The translations under genes and the position numbers were made by a program. The notes under the pieces are model-generated. The model searched no databases. It worked only from the letters and a program-made list of their open reading frames with translations, and was not told the origin of the DNA. A stretch of 64,000 nucleotides of DNA from Qipengyuania aurantiaca (GTDB lineage Bacteria; Pseudomonadota; Alphaproteobacteria; Sphingomonadales; Sphingomonadaceae), in contig NZ_CP081295.1 of assembly GCF_019711375.1 (NCBI RefSeq), forward strand, positions 1,302,001 through 1,366,000. The letters run 5' to 3'. Shown in pieces: positions 21,183 to 29,701 of the stretch (positions are counted from its first letter, which is position 1; every line of letters begins with the position of its first letter).

Positions 21183-22613
21183 TCAGGCGCCCGTCCCGCC
21201 CACGGTGATGCCGTCGATCAGCAGCGTCGGCTGGCCGACCCCGGCGGGCACGCTCTGGCCGCCCTTGCCGCAGATGCCGACGCCCTCATCCAAGGCCATG
21301 TCGTTGCCGATGCCGGTCACGCGGGTGAGCACGCTTGGCCCGTCGCCGATCAGCGTGGCGCCCTTGATCGGGTGGACGATCTTGCCCTTCTCGACCTTGT
21401 AAGCCTCGGTGCAGGCGAAGACGAACTTGCCGCTGGTGATGTCGACCTGCCCGCCGCCGAAGCTGGTGGCGTAGATGCCGTCATCCATGCGGCTGAGCAG
21501 TTCCTCGGGATCGTCCTCGCCGCCTTGCATGAAAGTGTTGGTCATGCGCGGCATAGGCGCGTGCTGATAGCTTTCGCGCCGTCCGTTGCCGGTCGCCTCC
21601 ACGCCCATCAGCCGCGCGTTCAGCCGGTCCTGCATGTAGCCCTTGAGGATGCCGTCCTCGATCAGCACGGTCTCGCGCGTCGGCGTGCCTTCGTCGTCGA
21701 TGCTGAGCGAGCCGCGACGATCCGGCATGCTGCCATCGTCGACCACGGTGACGCCGGGGGCGGCCACGCGTTCGCCGATGCGGCCCGAAAACGCGCTGGT
21801 ACCCTTGCGGTTGAAATCGCCTTCGAGCCCGTGGCCGACCGCTTCGTGCAGCAGCACGCCGGGCCAGCCGGGGCCGAGCAGGACTGTCTGTTCGCCGGCA
21901 GGCGCAGCCACGCTGTCGAGATTGACCAGCGCCTGGCGCACCGCTTCGTCGATCCCGCGCATCCACGCGCCTTCATCGAACAGGCGATCGTAGAGGTAGC
22001 GTCCGCCCATGCCGTAGAAGCCGGTTTCGCGGCGGCCGTTCTGTTCGGCGACGACCTGGATATTGAGCCGCACCAGCGGGCGGATGTCGCGCGCGATGTG
22101 CCCGTCGGGTCGCACGATCTCGACCACGCTCCAATTGGCGAGCAGGCTGGCTGAGACCTGCGCCACGCGCGGGTCCCTGGCGCGGGCCACGGCGTCGATC
22201 TTCTCGAGCAGCGCGACCTTCTCCTCGAACGGCACGAGGTCGAGCGGGCACAGATCGGTGTAGAGGTGGCGGTTGGTCCGTTCGGGCGGCGCGGCAAGCG
22301 GCTGGCTGGTCGCGTCGAGCAGTTTCAAGGTCTCGCCCGCGCGCACAATGGCGGCGGCGCTGATCTCGTTGGCGTGCGCAAAGCCGGTGGTCTCGCCCGA
22401 TACACCGCGCAGGCCGAAGCCCGAATCGCGGCTGTAATCGGCGGTTTTCAGCCGTCCGTCGTCGAACCCGAAGGCTTCGGACGCGATGAACTGGAGGTAG
22501 AGCTCGCCATCGTCGCATGGTGCGAGCAGCTTGGCGGTCAGCGCCTGCGCCTCGTCGGGCGTCAGCTTGTTGCCGTAGACGAGGGAGAGCGGATCGGAAG
22601 TCGTTGCGGTCAT
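21183..22613 (-). CDS. tldD: Metalloprotease TldD
   Basis: 476 residues of the TldD/PmbA (microcin-processing) protease family, which works as a TldD-TldE heterodimer and degrades unfolded peptides or trims modified peptides. HEAVGHGLEGDF contains the HExxxH zinc motif near residue 255, and the C-terminal GICGKGGQSVPAGVGQPTL is characteristic of TldD. The TldE/PmbA partner is not in this window. The ATG at 22613 lies 52 bases from the end of the preceding small gene on the same strand. Confidence 0.95.
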   Translation of the reverse strand: MTATTSDPLSLVYGNKLTPDEAQALTAKLLAPCDDGELYLQFIASEAFGFDDGRLKTADYSRDSGFGLRGVSGETTGFAHANEISAAAIVRAGETLKLLDATSQPLAAPPERTNRHLYTDLCPLDLVPFEEKVALLEKIDAVARARDPRVAQVSASLLANWSVVEIVRPDGHIARDIRPLVRLNIQVVAEQNGRRETGFYGMGGRYLYDRLFDEGAWMRGIDEAVRQALVNLDSVAAPAGEQTVLLGPGWPGVLLHEAVGHGLEGDFNRKGTSAFSGRIGERVAAPGVTVVDDGSMPDRRGSLSIDDEGTPTRETVLIEDGILKGYMQDRLNARLMGVEATGNGRRESYQHAPMPRMTNTFMQGGEDDPEELLSRMDDGIYATSFGGGQVDITSGKFVFACTEAYKVEKGKIVHPIKGATLIGDGPSVLTRVTGIGNDMALDEGVGICGKGGQSVPAGVGQPTLLIDGITVGGTGA

Positions 22614-22665
22614 GCGCCCTATGTAGGAACAGGCGCTCCGCTTGGCGAGGGCCTACCCGCAGCGC

Positions 22666-22926
22666 TTACGGATGGCCCGGATCGGCGCCTTCGGAAATGT
22701 CCATCAGCTGCGACTGGTCGACGCCGTCGGCCGGGCCGCCTTCGAGCACGAAGCGCCGGTCGCAATAGCCGCAATCGACATAGCCGTGCTCGTCGATCTG
22801 GAGATAGACCTTGGGATGGCCCAGCGCGGCGGCGCGGTACATCTTGCCGGAGCGGATATCGGTCGCGCCATCGCACCACACGCGCGGGGTGGTGACCTTG
22901 GACACTTCGGGAGGAGGCAGACTCAT
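22666..22926 (-). CDS. Zinc-finger CHCC-type protein (NDUFS6-like)
   Basis: 86 residues with the C-H-C-C zinc site of the family that includes the complex I accessory subunit NDUFS6: Cys in RVWCDG, His in LGHPKVYL, and YVDCGYCDRRF supplying the last two cysteines. Small proteins of this kind are common in alphaproteobacteria and may assist complex I. No nuo genes are in the window. The gene starts 55 bases from the divergent ABC ATPase gene. Confidence 0.88.
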   Translation of the reverse strand: MSLPPPEVSKVTTPRVWCDGATDIRSGKMYRAAALGHPKVYLQIDEHGYVDCGYCDRRFVLEGGPADGVDQSQLMDISEGADPGHP

Positions 22927-22981
22927 GGGAGAGGCCGATAATGGGTTTGACCGAGCGGCTCAAGAGGATAGGTGACGCGCC

Positions 22982-23920
22982 ATGACCACGCCTCCCGCGA
23001 TCCGCATCGACAACCTCGTCAAACGCTATGCCCCCAGCGGGCCGGGGGACGAGGGGAAGCTGGCGCTGAAGGGCGTGAGCTTCGACGTGCCGCAGGGCGG
23101 CGTGTTCGGCCTGCTTGGCCCCAATGGCGCGGGCAAGTCGACGATCATCAACATCTTGGCCGGGCTGGTGCGCAAGACCTCGGGGCATGCCGAGATCTGG
23201 GGCTTCGACATCGACGAGAACCCGCGCAACGCGAAGCGGTCGATCGGGATCGTGCCGCAGGAGATCGTCTTCGATCCCTTCTTCACGCCGTTCGAGGTGC
23301 TGGAGAACCAGGGCGGCTTTTACGGCATTGCGAAGAAGGACCGGCGCAGCGAGGAACTTCTCGGCGCCGTGCACCTCTCCGACAAGCGCAACGCCTATGC
23401 CCGTACGCTCTCGGGCGGGATGAAGCGCCGCCTGCTGATCGCCAAGGCGATGGTGCATTCGCCGCCGATCCTCGTGCTCGACGAGCCGACTGCGGGCGTG
23501 GATGTGGAGCTACGCCGCCAGCTGTGGGAGCTGGTGCAGGAACTGAACGCCGAAGGTGTGACCGTGGTGCTGACCACGCATTACCTCGAGGAGGCGGAGC
23601 AATTGTGCGACCGGATCGCGATCATCAACCACGGCGAGCTGATCGCCAACAAGCCGACCCGCGAGTTGATCGGCATGGCGCGCGAGAAGATCGTCTCGGT
23701 CAGCGTCGACAAGGACCTTGGCGGACCGATCATGGAGGAAGCCTTCATCAAGGCCGAGGTGGTCGACCCGCGCCGGCTCGACATCACCTATGATCGCGAC
23801 AAGACCAGCGCGGGACAGGTCCTCGCGCTGGTGCAGTCGCATGGCTACGGCATCGAGGATGTCACCACCCGCGAAGCCGATCTGGAAGATGTCTTCGTGC
23901 AGTTGACAGGTGCGGGCTGA
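22982..23920 (+). CDS. ABC transporter ATP-binding protein (multidrug/ABC-2 type)
   Basis: 312 residues. Walker A is GPNGAGKST, the signature LSGGMKRR, Walker B LVLDEPTAGVD, and the switch histidine lies in TTHYLEE. A C-terminal extension of about 75 residues is typical of ABC-2 exporters of the DrrA/CcmA type. No permease gene lies on either side, so its membrane partner must be encoded elsewhere or it is an orphan. The ATG follows a short gap from the divergent zinc-finger gene. Confidence 0.9.
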   Translation: MTTPPAIRIDNLVKRYAPSGPGDEGKLALKGVSFDVPQGGVFGLLGPNGAGKSTIINILAGLVRKTSGHAEIWGFDIDENPRNAKRSIGIVPQEIVFDPFFTPFEVLENQGGFYGIAKKDRRSEELLGAVHLSDKRNAYARTLSGGMKRRLLIAKAMVHSPPILVLDEPTAGVDVELRRQLWELVQELNAEGVTVVLTTHYLEEAEQLCDRIAIINHGELIANKPTRELIGMAREKIVSVSVDKDLGGPIMEEAFIKAEVVDPRRLDITYDRDKTSAGQVLALVQSHGYGIEDVTTREADLEDVFVQLTGAG

Positions 23921-23942
23921 CCCGCGCCGATCCTGTCAAGTC

Positions 23943-24131
23943 TTAGCCGAAGCTGCGCGGACCCAATCCAGCGTCCTTTACCTTGAGCACGTCCCAGACG
24001 TGCGGTTCGATTTCTTCCATCGGCGTGTGGCAGCACCGGCATTTGCCGACGTGCATGCCGCCTGCCTTGCGCATGTTGCTGAAATCGACCGAGTGGCGCC
24101 CGAAAGCGCAGGCGAGCAAACCCATTTTCAT
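23943..24131 (-). CDS. Small cysteine-containing protein of unknown function
   Basis: 62 residues. It has an N-terminal CAFGRHSVD segment and a CRCCHTPMEE knuckle, which together give Cys and His residues that could bind one metal ion. Similar short C..GRH...C..C proteins occur widely in sphingomonads, as far as I recall. It converges on the ABC ATPase gene and is divergent from nadB. A start a few residues in (MGLLACAFG) is also possible. Confidence 0.65.
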   Translation of the reverse strand: MKMGLLACAFGRHSVDFSNMRKAGGMHVGKCRCCHTPMEEIEPHVWDVLKVKDAGLGPRSFG

Positions 24132-24275
24132 TTTTTGCGACCCTCCAAGATCCCATGCGCCCCCGCATGTCCCTGTCCGATTCGGTGATTATCGCGAGTC
24201 TGTCTTAAATTAACCGTAATTTCGGCGAGTCGTTCTGTGCTTGCCGCATGATGATTGCTTGGCCATGAGACGGGC

Positions 24276-25859
24276 ATGACTGATACGCATGATGTTCTCG
24301 TCATCGGCTCGGGCGCGGCCGGTCTGACTGCCGCGCTGGAGCTTGCGCAGACCAAGAAGGTGCTGGTGCTGGCCAAGGGCAAGCTGACCAGCGGGTCGAC
24401 CGCCTGGGCGCAGGGCGGGATTGCCGCCGTGCTCGACGCAGGCGACACCTTCGAGAACCATATCCGCGATACGATGGTGGCGGGCGGCGGCCTCAACGAT
24501 CTCGAAACGGTCGAATTCGTGATCGAGCGCGCACCAGCCGCCATCGACCGCCTGTGCGAGCTGGGCGTGCCTTTCAACCGCGAGGAAGGCGATCTCCACC
24601 TCACCCGCGAGGGCGGACATTCGCATCGCCGCATCGTCCATGTGAACGACGCGACCGGCTGGGCGGTGCAGGCTGCATTGCTGAAGGCGGCGGAGGAAAA
24701 TCCGAACATTACCCTGCTCCCGCACCAGAGCTGCATCGACCTCATCACCGGGCGCAACCAGACCGAATATTCCGGTTCGGGCCGCGTGTGGGGTGCCTAT
24801 GCGCTCGACGAGGAAACGGGCGAGGTTGTGACCCATGTCGCGCGCGCCACCGTGCTGGCGGCGGGCGGTGCGGGCCGCGTCTACCTTTTCTCCACCGCCC
24901 CGCGCGGCGCCACCGGCGACGGGATCGCCATGGCCTGGCGTGCGGGGGCGCGTGTCTCCAACATGGAGATGATGCAGTTTCACCCGACCTGCCTCTACAA
25001 TCTCGAGGTCAAGAACTTCCTCATTACAGAGGCGGTGCGCGGCGAGGGCGGACGGCTGTTCAACCCGGTGACGGGCGAACGCTACATGGAGAAATACGAC
25101 CCCGAGCGCATGGAGCTGGCCCCGCGCGACATCGTGGCGCGCGCGAACGACGACCAGATCAAGCGCTACGGCCTCGACTATGTCCATCTCGACATCAGCC
25201 ACCAGCAGCCCGAGTTCGTGATGGAACATTTCCCGACCATCCACGAAAAGCTGATGGGTCTCGGCATCGACATGACCAAGGGACCGATCCCGGTCGTGCC
25301 GGCCCAGCATTACACCTGCGGCGGGGTGAAGATCGGACTCGACGCCAAGACCGACCTGCCCGGCCTCTGGGCTGCGGGCGAATGCACCGAGAGCGGGCTC
25401 CACGGCGCCAACCGCCTTGCGTCCAACAGTCTGCTCGAATGCTTCGTTTTCGGCGAAGCGGCGGCCAAGGACATCCTCGAATGCTGGGACAAGCTCGACG
25501 ACCCGCCCAAAATCCTGCCATGGGACGAAAGCCGCGTGACCGATTCCGACGAGGAAGTGGTCATCAAGCAGAACTGGACCGAGATCCGCCGCTTCATGTG
25601 GAACTATGTCGGCATCGTGCGCACCACCAAGCGGTTGGAACGCGCAGGCAACAGGATCGAGATGCTGCGCCAGGAGGTGGAGGACTATTACGGCAGCTTC
25701 CGCGTCACCACCGACCTCATCGAGCTGCGTAACCTGCTCGAATGCGCCAATCTGATCGTGAAAAGTGCGCTCAAACGCCACGAAAGCCGCGGCCTGCATT
25801 TCATCCTCGACTATCCGGAGACGAGCCCGGTGGCGCGCGACACGCTGCTGATTCCGTAG
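24276..25859 (+). CDS. nadB: L-aspartate oxidase
   Basis: 527 residues of a flavoprotein that oxidises L-aspartate to iminoaspartate, the first step of de novo NAD synthesis. The FAD-binding GSGAAGLTAAL motif, SGSTAWAQGG, HTCGG-like HYTCGGVKIG and the GLHGANRLASNSLLE signature are all present, with HSHRRI-type active-site arginine and histidine. ATG 24276 gives the usual N-terminus; an earlier ATG at 24255 adds seven residues. nadA and nadC are not adjacent. Confidence 0.95.
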   Translation: MTDTHDVLVIGSGAAGLTAALELAQTKKVLVLAKGKLTSGSTAWAQGGIAAVLDAGDTFENHIRDTMVAGGGLNDLETVEFVIERAPAAIDRLCELGVPFNREEGDLHLTREGGHSHRRIVHVNDATGWAVQAALLKAAEENPNITLLPHQSCIDLITGRNQTEYSGSGRVWGAYALDEETGEVVTHVARATVLAAGGAGRVYLFSTAPRGATGDGIAMAWRAGARVSNMEMMQFHPTCLYNLEVKNFLITEAVRGEGGRLFNPVTGERYMEKYDPERMELAPRDIVARANDDQIKRYGLDYVHLDISHQQPEFVMEHFPTIHEKLMGLGIDMTKGPIPVVPAQHYTCGGVKIGLDAKTDLPGLWAAGECTESGLHGANRLASNSLLECFVFGEAAAKDILECWDKLDDPPKILPWDESRVTDSDEEVVIKQNWTEIRRFMWNYVGIVRTTKRLERAGNRIEMLRQEVEDYYGSFRVTTDLIELRNLLECANLIVKSALKRHESRGLHFILDYPETSPVARDTLLIP

Positions 25860-25939
25860 CTCCCGGGACATCACGCAGGGCGGATCGGGGGCAATCTTTA
25901 CCTTTCGCGCGTTATGGGGAGTGAACCGGGGACCCCATC

Positions 25940-26782
25940 ATGCGATTCTACAAGGCGACTTCCTTCCTTTTTCCGCGCCATTACCCGGCGCGAATGTTCG
26001 CCCTGTGCTTCGGCGCAGTGCACATTCCGCTTGTGACCTTCCTCGTCTTCGAGGCGCTGCGTGGTGAGTGGCATTGGGGTATTTTCCTCGCCCTGCTCGT
26101 GGCGACCGTTGTCGGAAGCGTCGCGGCAATCCTCGGCATTCACGGCCTGCTCGCCCCGATCGACGAGGCCTCGCGTGCGCTCAGGGCCATGCGTGACGGC
26201 GACCTGTCGCGCCCGGTCCCTATCGGAGGCCCCGATTTGGCGGGTCACCTTCTTGAATCGGTCGCCCACGCCTCGCGCTCGACCGCAGACAAGATCGACA
26301 ATTTGCAGGAATTGGCCAACACCGACCTCCTGACCGGCCTCCTCAACCGCCGCGGTTTTTTCGAGGCGATGGACGCGCGCGAAAAAATGTCCGGCACGCT
26401 GGCCGTCATCGACACGAACAATTTCAAGCGGGTCAACGACCTTCATGGCCACCTTGAAGGGGATCGCGTCCTTCGCATGATGGGCGAGCGCCTTCGTGAA
26501 GTGATGTCGGGTGAGGACGCCGCAGCGCGTTGGGGCGGGGACGAATTCCTGGTCTTCTTCGCCCATCGCTCCGAAGACGAGGCGACGAAGGCCCTTGCCA
26601 CCCTTGCGCAAGGTCTCGAACGCCGACCCCTGACCCGGATCGACGGCAAGCCTTTCGGCTTTTCTTCCGGCACGACGGCAATCGATGAAAATGACCGCGG
26701 CCTGCTCGATGCGGCTGTCGCCCGTGCCGACGAGCCGCTTTATCGCGACAAGCGCAGGGCTCGCGGACTGGTGGACGCCTGA
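25940..26782 (+). CDS. Membrane diguanylate cyclase (GGDEF)
   Basis: 280 residues. Two hydrophobic helices (about 20-40 and 46-68) are followed by a HAMP-like linker (ALRAMRDGDLSRPV), a short helix and a GGDEF domain from about residue 125. The catalytic WGGDEF is intact near residue 199, so it should make cyclic-di-GMP. The RxxD inhibitory site normally a few residues upstream reads SGED, so product inhibition is probably absent. It faces a PilZ protein gene, a possible receptor, in convergent arrangement. Confidence 0.92.
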   Translation: MRFYKATSFLFPRHYPARMFALCFGAVHIPLVTFLVFEALRGEWHWGIFLALLVATVVGSVAAILGIHGLLAPIDEASRALRAMRDGDLSRPVPIGGPDLAGHLLESVAHASRSTADKIDNLQELANTDLLTGLLNRRGFFEAMDAREKMSGTLAVIDTNNFKRVNDLHGHLEGDRVLRMMGERLREVMSGEDAAARWGGDEFLVFFAHRSEDEATKALATLAQGLERRPLTRIDGKPFGFSSGTTAIDENDRGLLDAAVARADEPLYRDKRRARGLVDA

Positions 26783-26806
26783 GCTTCGGCGAGCAGCGGG
26801 CGGAGG

Positions 26807-27139
26807 TTAACCGCGCCCCTGGCCGATCCGCTTCATAATGGCGCGCTGCGGCCAGTCGTCCAGAGCGAATTCGCGCACCAGGCTTTCGGGCACCGGGTGG
26901 ACGAAGGAGATGCCCAGGGCATCGCCCAATTGCCAGGCGATCCGGCCGCCGACCGAGTAATCGGGGGCGAGGAACACGTCGCAGCGGTCGCCCACTTCGA
27001 CTTCTGCATTCGGCGATTCCACCATGCAACCCTGCTGCGAGAGGTTTCGCATGGTGCCGAAGAGCTGGTAGGCGCCCAGCGCGATACGAACGCTTTCGCG
27101 CGTCGAACTCCTCTCGGCAATCCTGCGCTCAATATTCAT
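26807..27139 (-). CDS. PilZ domain protein
   Basis: 110 residues forming a lone PilZ domain, a cyclic-di-GMP receptor. The RSSTR sequence near the N-terminus matches the RxxxR motif, and NLSQQG matches (D/N)xSxxG, so binding is likely. ATG 27139 is chosen because GGGAGAGGG lies just upstream; a TTG at 27154 is less convincing. The 184-base region upstream is full of repeated TAGTA/GTTTACT elements. It ends 24 bases from the convergent cyclase gene. Confidence 0.87.
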   Translation of the reverse strand: MNIERRIAERSSTRESVRIALGAYQLFGTMRNLSQQGCMVESPNAEVEVGDRCDVFLAPDYSVGGRIAWQLGDALGISFVHPVPESLVREFALDDWPQRAIMKRIGQGRG

Positions 27140-27164
27140 GAGGCCCTCTCCCAAGGTGCAGAAA

Positions 27165-27233
27165 TACTACAAATAGAAGTCGGTCGATTGTAGTAAAACG
27201 ACAAGCTGCGCTCCCGTTTACTTTCTGTTTACT
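27165..27233. promoter_or_regulatory. Repeat-rich promoter region of the PilZ gene
   Basis: TACTACAA (27165-27172) and TTGTAGTA (27188-27195) form an inverted repeat with perfect 8-base arms. GTTTACT occurs twice, at 27216-27222 and 27227-27233, 11 bases apart in the same orientation. This concentration in an otherwise empty gap looks like binding sites for one or two regulators of the PilZ gene or of the divergent hydrolase gene. Confidence 0.45.
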
Positions 27234-27323
27234 ATAAGCAGCCCGATTTACGCCTGGGCGATGGACAAACGCGCCGGATTGCGGTGATGTGCGCTGCGAG
27301 GACATCAGAAAGAGGAGCGACGC

Positions 27324-28214
27324 GTGCCGAAGGTCACAGCAAACGGGATCGATATCCATTACGAAGAGCATGGCGATCCGGCCCATCCGGCGATGCTGCT
27401 CATCATGGGCTTCGGCGCGCAGCTGACCCTGTGGCCCGACGAGCTGGTCGAAGCCCTTGCCGCGCGCGGATACCGCGTCATCCGTTATGACAACCGCGAT
27501 ATCGGCCTCAGCCACAAGTTCGACGGGGTGAAGGCACCCGGGCTGGTCAAGATGACGCTGATGTCCAAGATCGGCATGACCCCGCGCGTGCCCTATGGCC
27601 TTGCCGACATGGCCGCCGACGGGATCGGCCTGCTCGATGCGCTGGACATCGACAAGGCGCATATCGTGGGCGCGAGCATGGGCGGCATGATCGCGCAGCA
27701 TGTCGCGGCAAAATATCCCGAACGCTGCCTCAGCTTCACCCAGATCTTTTCGACCACCGGCAATCCCAAGCTGCCGCCCGCGCGCAAGGAAGCGCTGCAG
27801 GCGCTGGTCACGCGGCCTTCGAGCGATGCCGAGGATGCGCTGGTCGAACACGGCATCATGCTCGCGCGGACCATCGGCTCGCCTGGCTATCCGGCGCCCG
27901 AGGAACGCCTGCGCGAACGCACGCTCACCAGCGTGCGCCGCAGCTTTTATCCCGAAGGTCCGACGCGGCACCTCTCGGCCATCGTCGCCGATGGCGACCG
28001 CCGCCCGATGCTGCGCGAAATCACCGTGCCGACCCTTGTTCTGCATGGCGAGGACGATCCGCTCGTACCGTGCGAAGGCGGGCGGGACACCGCGGCCTGT
28101 ATTCCGGACGCGAAGCTGGAGACCATCCCCGGCTGGGGGCACGATCTTCCGCTGGAACTGGTCGAGCCGCTGTCCGACAAGATCGCGGGGCACGCCTCTT
28201 CGGCGACGAACTGA
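27324..28214 (+). CDS. Alpha/beta-fold hydrolase
   Basis: 296 residues. The nucleophile serine is in GASMGG, the acid residue in HGEDDPLVP and the histidine in GWGHDLP, giving the full triad. LLIMGFGAQLTLWPDE is the oxyanion-side strand. The closest style is the DoxA/aclacinomycin-methylesterase-like group of small ester hydrolases; substrate unknown. The GTG start follows GAGGAGCG at a usual distance. Confidence 0.88.
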   Translation: MPKVTANGIDIHYEEHGDPAHPAMLLIMGFGAQLTLWPDELVEALAARGYRVIRYDNRDIGLSHKFDGVKAPGLVKMTLMSKIGMTPRVPYGLADMAADGIGLLDALDIDKAHIVGASMGGMIAQHVAAKYPERCLSFTQIFSTTGNPKLPPARKEALQALVTRPSSDAEDALVEHGIMLARTIGSPGYPAPEERLRERTLTSVRRSFYPEGPTRHLSAIVADGDRRPMLREITVPTLVLHGEDDPLVPCEGGRDTAACIPDAKLETIPGWGHDLPLELVEPLSDKIAGHASSATN

Positions 28215-28585
28215 AGGGCGATTGCGACAAATCGCGCCGAATTTTTCGCGCAGGTATCGGCGAACTGGAGGCTCGCTCTGCGAGTCCCTTTCGCGGGGCT
28301 ATCCCAAGGTTTCGCGATCTGGTCGATTAAGGTCTGGCGGGGCACGTGAGCTTGCGCCGAAATGTAAGAAACGGTCCAGATTGTATGTCCCCGTCACGCG
28401 CTATTGTGTCATTTGACACAGGCTCGGAGCGGGTTCAATTAAAGCAACGGTAGCCAAAGGTGCCCGCAGGACCCGGCTCTCCGATCGACCAACGACCGTA
28501 CTCGCTAGAAGAATGAAAACGGCAGTCGCGATCAACGTGTAACTCTCTGCGGCCGATCATCGCTTTATTCCAAAGGATGATCACC
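28215..28585. other. Intergenic region with a perfect dyad, no gene seen
   Basis: 371 bases between the hydrolase and the next gene hold no supported reading frame. The clearest element is a palindrome at 28405-28420, TGTGTCA-TT-TGACACA, with 7-base perfect arms, about 165 bases before the next start. It resembles but does not match the CRP consensus (TGTGA-N6-TCACA). It may be the operator of the downstream secreted protein. Confidence 0.4.
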
Positions 28586-29104
28586 ATGTACAAAATTGTC
28601 ACCCTCTCCCTCGCTCTTGCGGCCACGGCCGTCCTGCTCGCCGAGCCGGTTACCGCCGGTGCGGAAGAACCCAGCATCGTCGTTACGCCGGAGAAATCCC
28701 ACGCGCAGTTCGTCGCGACCGTCTCGCGCGATCTCGATGACCAGCTCGAAGCCGCCTCGCGGTATCCCTACCTCCCGTTTGGGGAAGGGATCACCAAGGT
28801 GCGCTTCACGCGCACTGCCGACGGCGCTCCGGAAAACGTAACGATTTACCGCAAGTCGGGCATCCGCACCCTCGACAGGATCGCACGCCGGGCGGTGAGC
28901 AATTTGCGAACCCTCAACGAAGTGCCGGCCGATCTCGGACCCGACCAGGTCTACCAGGCCAACATCGTGTTCGCGAATAACGCCGAACGTGCGGAGGAAT
29001 TGCAGGACCAACTGATAGCCGAAGAAACTGCGCGGTTTGCATCCGATCCCTCCGAGCGCAGGGTCTTCGCCTTCGGTAGCGCAGCGGCCCGTCCGTCCTC
29101 CTGA
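28586..29104 (+). CDS. Secreted protein with TonB C-terminal-like domain
   Basis: 172 residues with a signal peptide (about residues 1-26). The middle (GITKVRFTRTADGAPENVTI followed by LDRIARRAVSNLRTL) resembles a TonB C-terminal/energy-transducer-like domain: a strand with Gly-rich turn then a helix. There is no N-terminal membrane anchor or proline-rich arm, so it is not a complete TonB. ATG 28586 is favoured because AAAGGA lies eight bases before it; ATG 28577 is nearly on top of that site. Confidence 0.7.
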   Translation: MYKIVTLSLALAATAVLLAEPVTAGAEEPSIVVTPEKSHAQFVATVSRDLDDQLEAASRYPYLPFGEGITKVRFTRTADGAPENVTIYRKSGIRTLDRIARRAVSNLRTLNEVPADLGPDQVYQANIVFANNAERAEELQDQLIAEETARFASDPSERRVFAFGSAAARPSS

Positions 29105-29701
29105 ACCGCGCTACCGTTTCCCGGCCAAAATGAAACTGTCCGGCCGGGAACGCCCCGGTGCCACGTCATGTTCTGCGGGAACAGGCGTGTCGCCGGGGTT
29201 CGTTTTGTCCCGCTGGCTACCGGGTCGACAAGCAACTCACGGCAAGGAAATGTCGCGGTCCGAGTCGAATGATTCACAAGCCGGCAGCATCATTTTTGCC
29301 CCAAAGATTTTTTGCACGGCTGCATTTTTGGGCTTGCGATTTCGCAAAGCCAGCTTGGTCCACGCGTCGCTGCATCGCATCATCGGATCCGGTCCACAGG
29401 CACTCTCCATACGCGTGTTAAAAATTCGTTGACCCTCTTGCGCCCGACTCGCTCCTGATTCAGTATCTAGTGGTCGGTTGCCTGGGGGTACCCACAAGAC
29501 CTAGCGATTATCCCGAAGCTCCCCATATGGGAGAGGTGGCGGATTCGCCCCGGTCTGTGGAGAAAATGGGGAGAAGTTTCGCACCCCGGACAAGGCATTC
29601 GATGGTAGGCGGGTAGGGCTCCCGTCGACTCGACAGGAACGCGGCACGACGGGCGATCGCAGGACCCGTACGGCCCGCACAGACACAGATGGTGGGGCAA
29701 C
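29105..29701. other. Long nrdA upstream region, no gene seen
   Basis: 597 bases without a supported gene. It is locally AT-richer around 29295-29440. It holds the two NrdR-like boxes described separately, and about 195 bases of likely leader to the nrdA start. A hairpin, CTCCC-CATAT-GGGAG at 29519-29533, falls in that leader. Overlapping open frames here are poor in codon character and lack ribosome sites. Confidence 0.5.
29458..29507. promoter_or_regulatory. Two candidate NrdR boxes upstream of nrdA
   Basis: Sequence around 29458-29473 (core CAGTATCTAGTG) and 29492-29507 (core CCACAAGACCTAG) match the NrdR consensus acaCwAtATaTwGtgt at 11 and 10 of 16 positions. The start-to-start spacing is 34 bases, close to the 31-33 usual for NrdR pairs. 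NrdR represses ribonucleotide reductase genes in most bacteria, so the location fits. Confidence 0.45.

Noticed and set aside
24205..24230. CtrA site in TTAAATTAACC upstream of nadB
   Set aside because: The spacing between TTAA elements is not the seven bases that CtrA needs.
29037..29432. 131-codon plus-strand frame in the nrdA upstream region
   Set aside because: It overlaps the previous gene, has no ribosome site and its composition does not look like a protein; the region is better explained as a regulatory leader.
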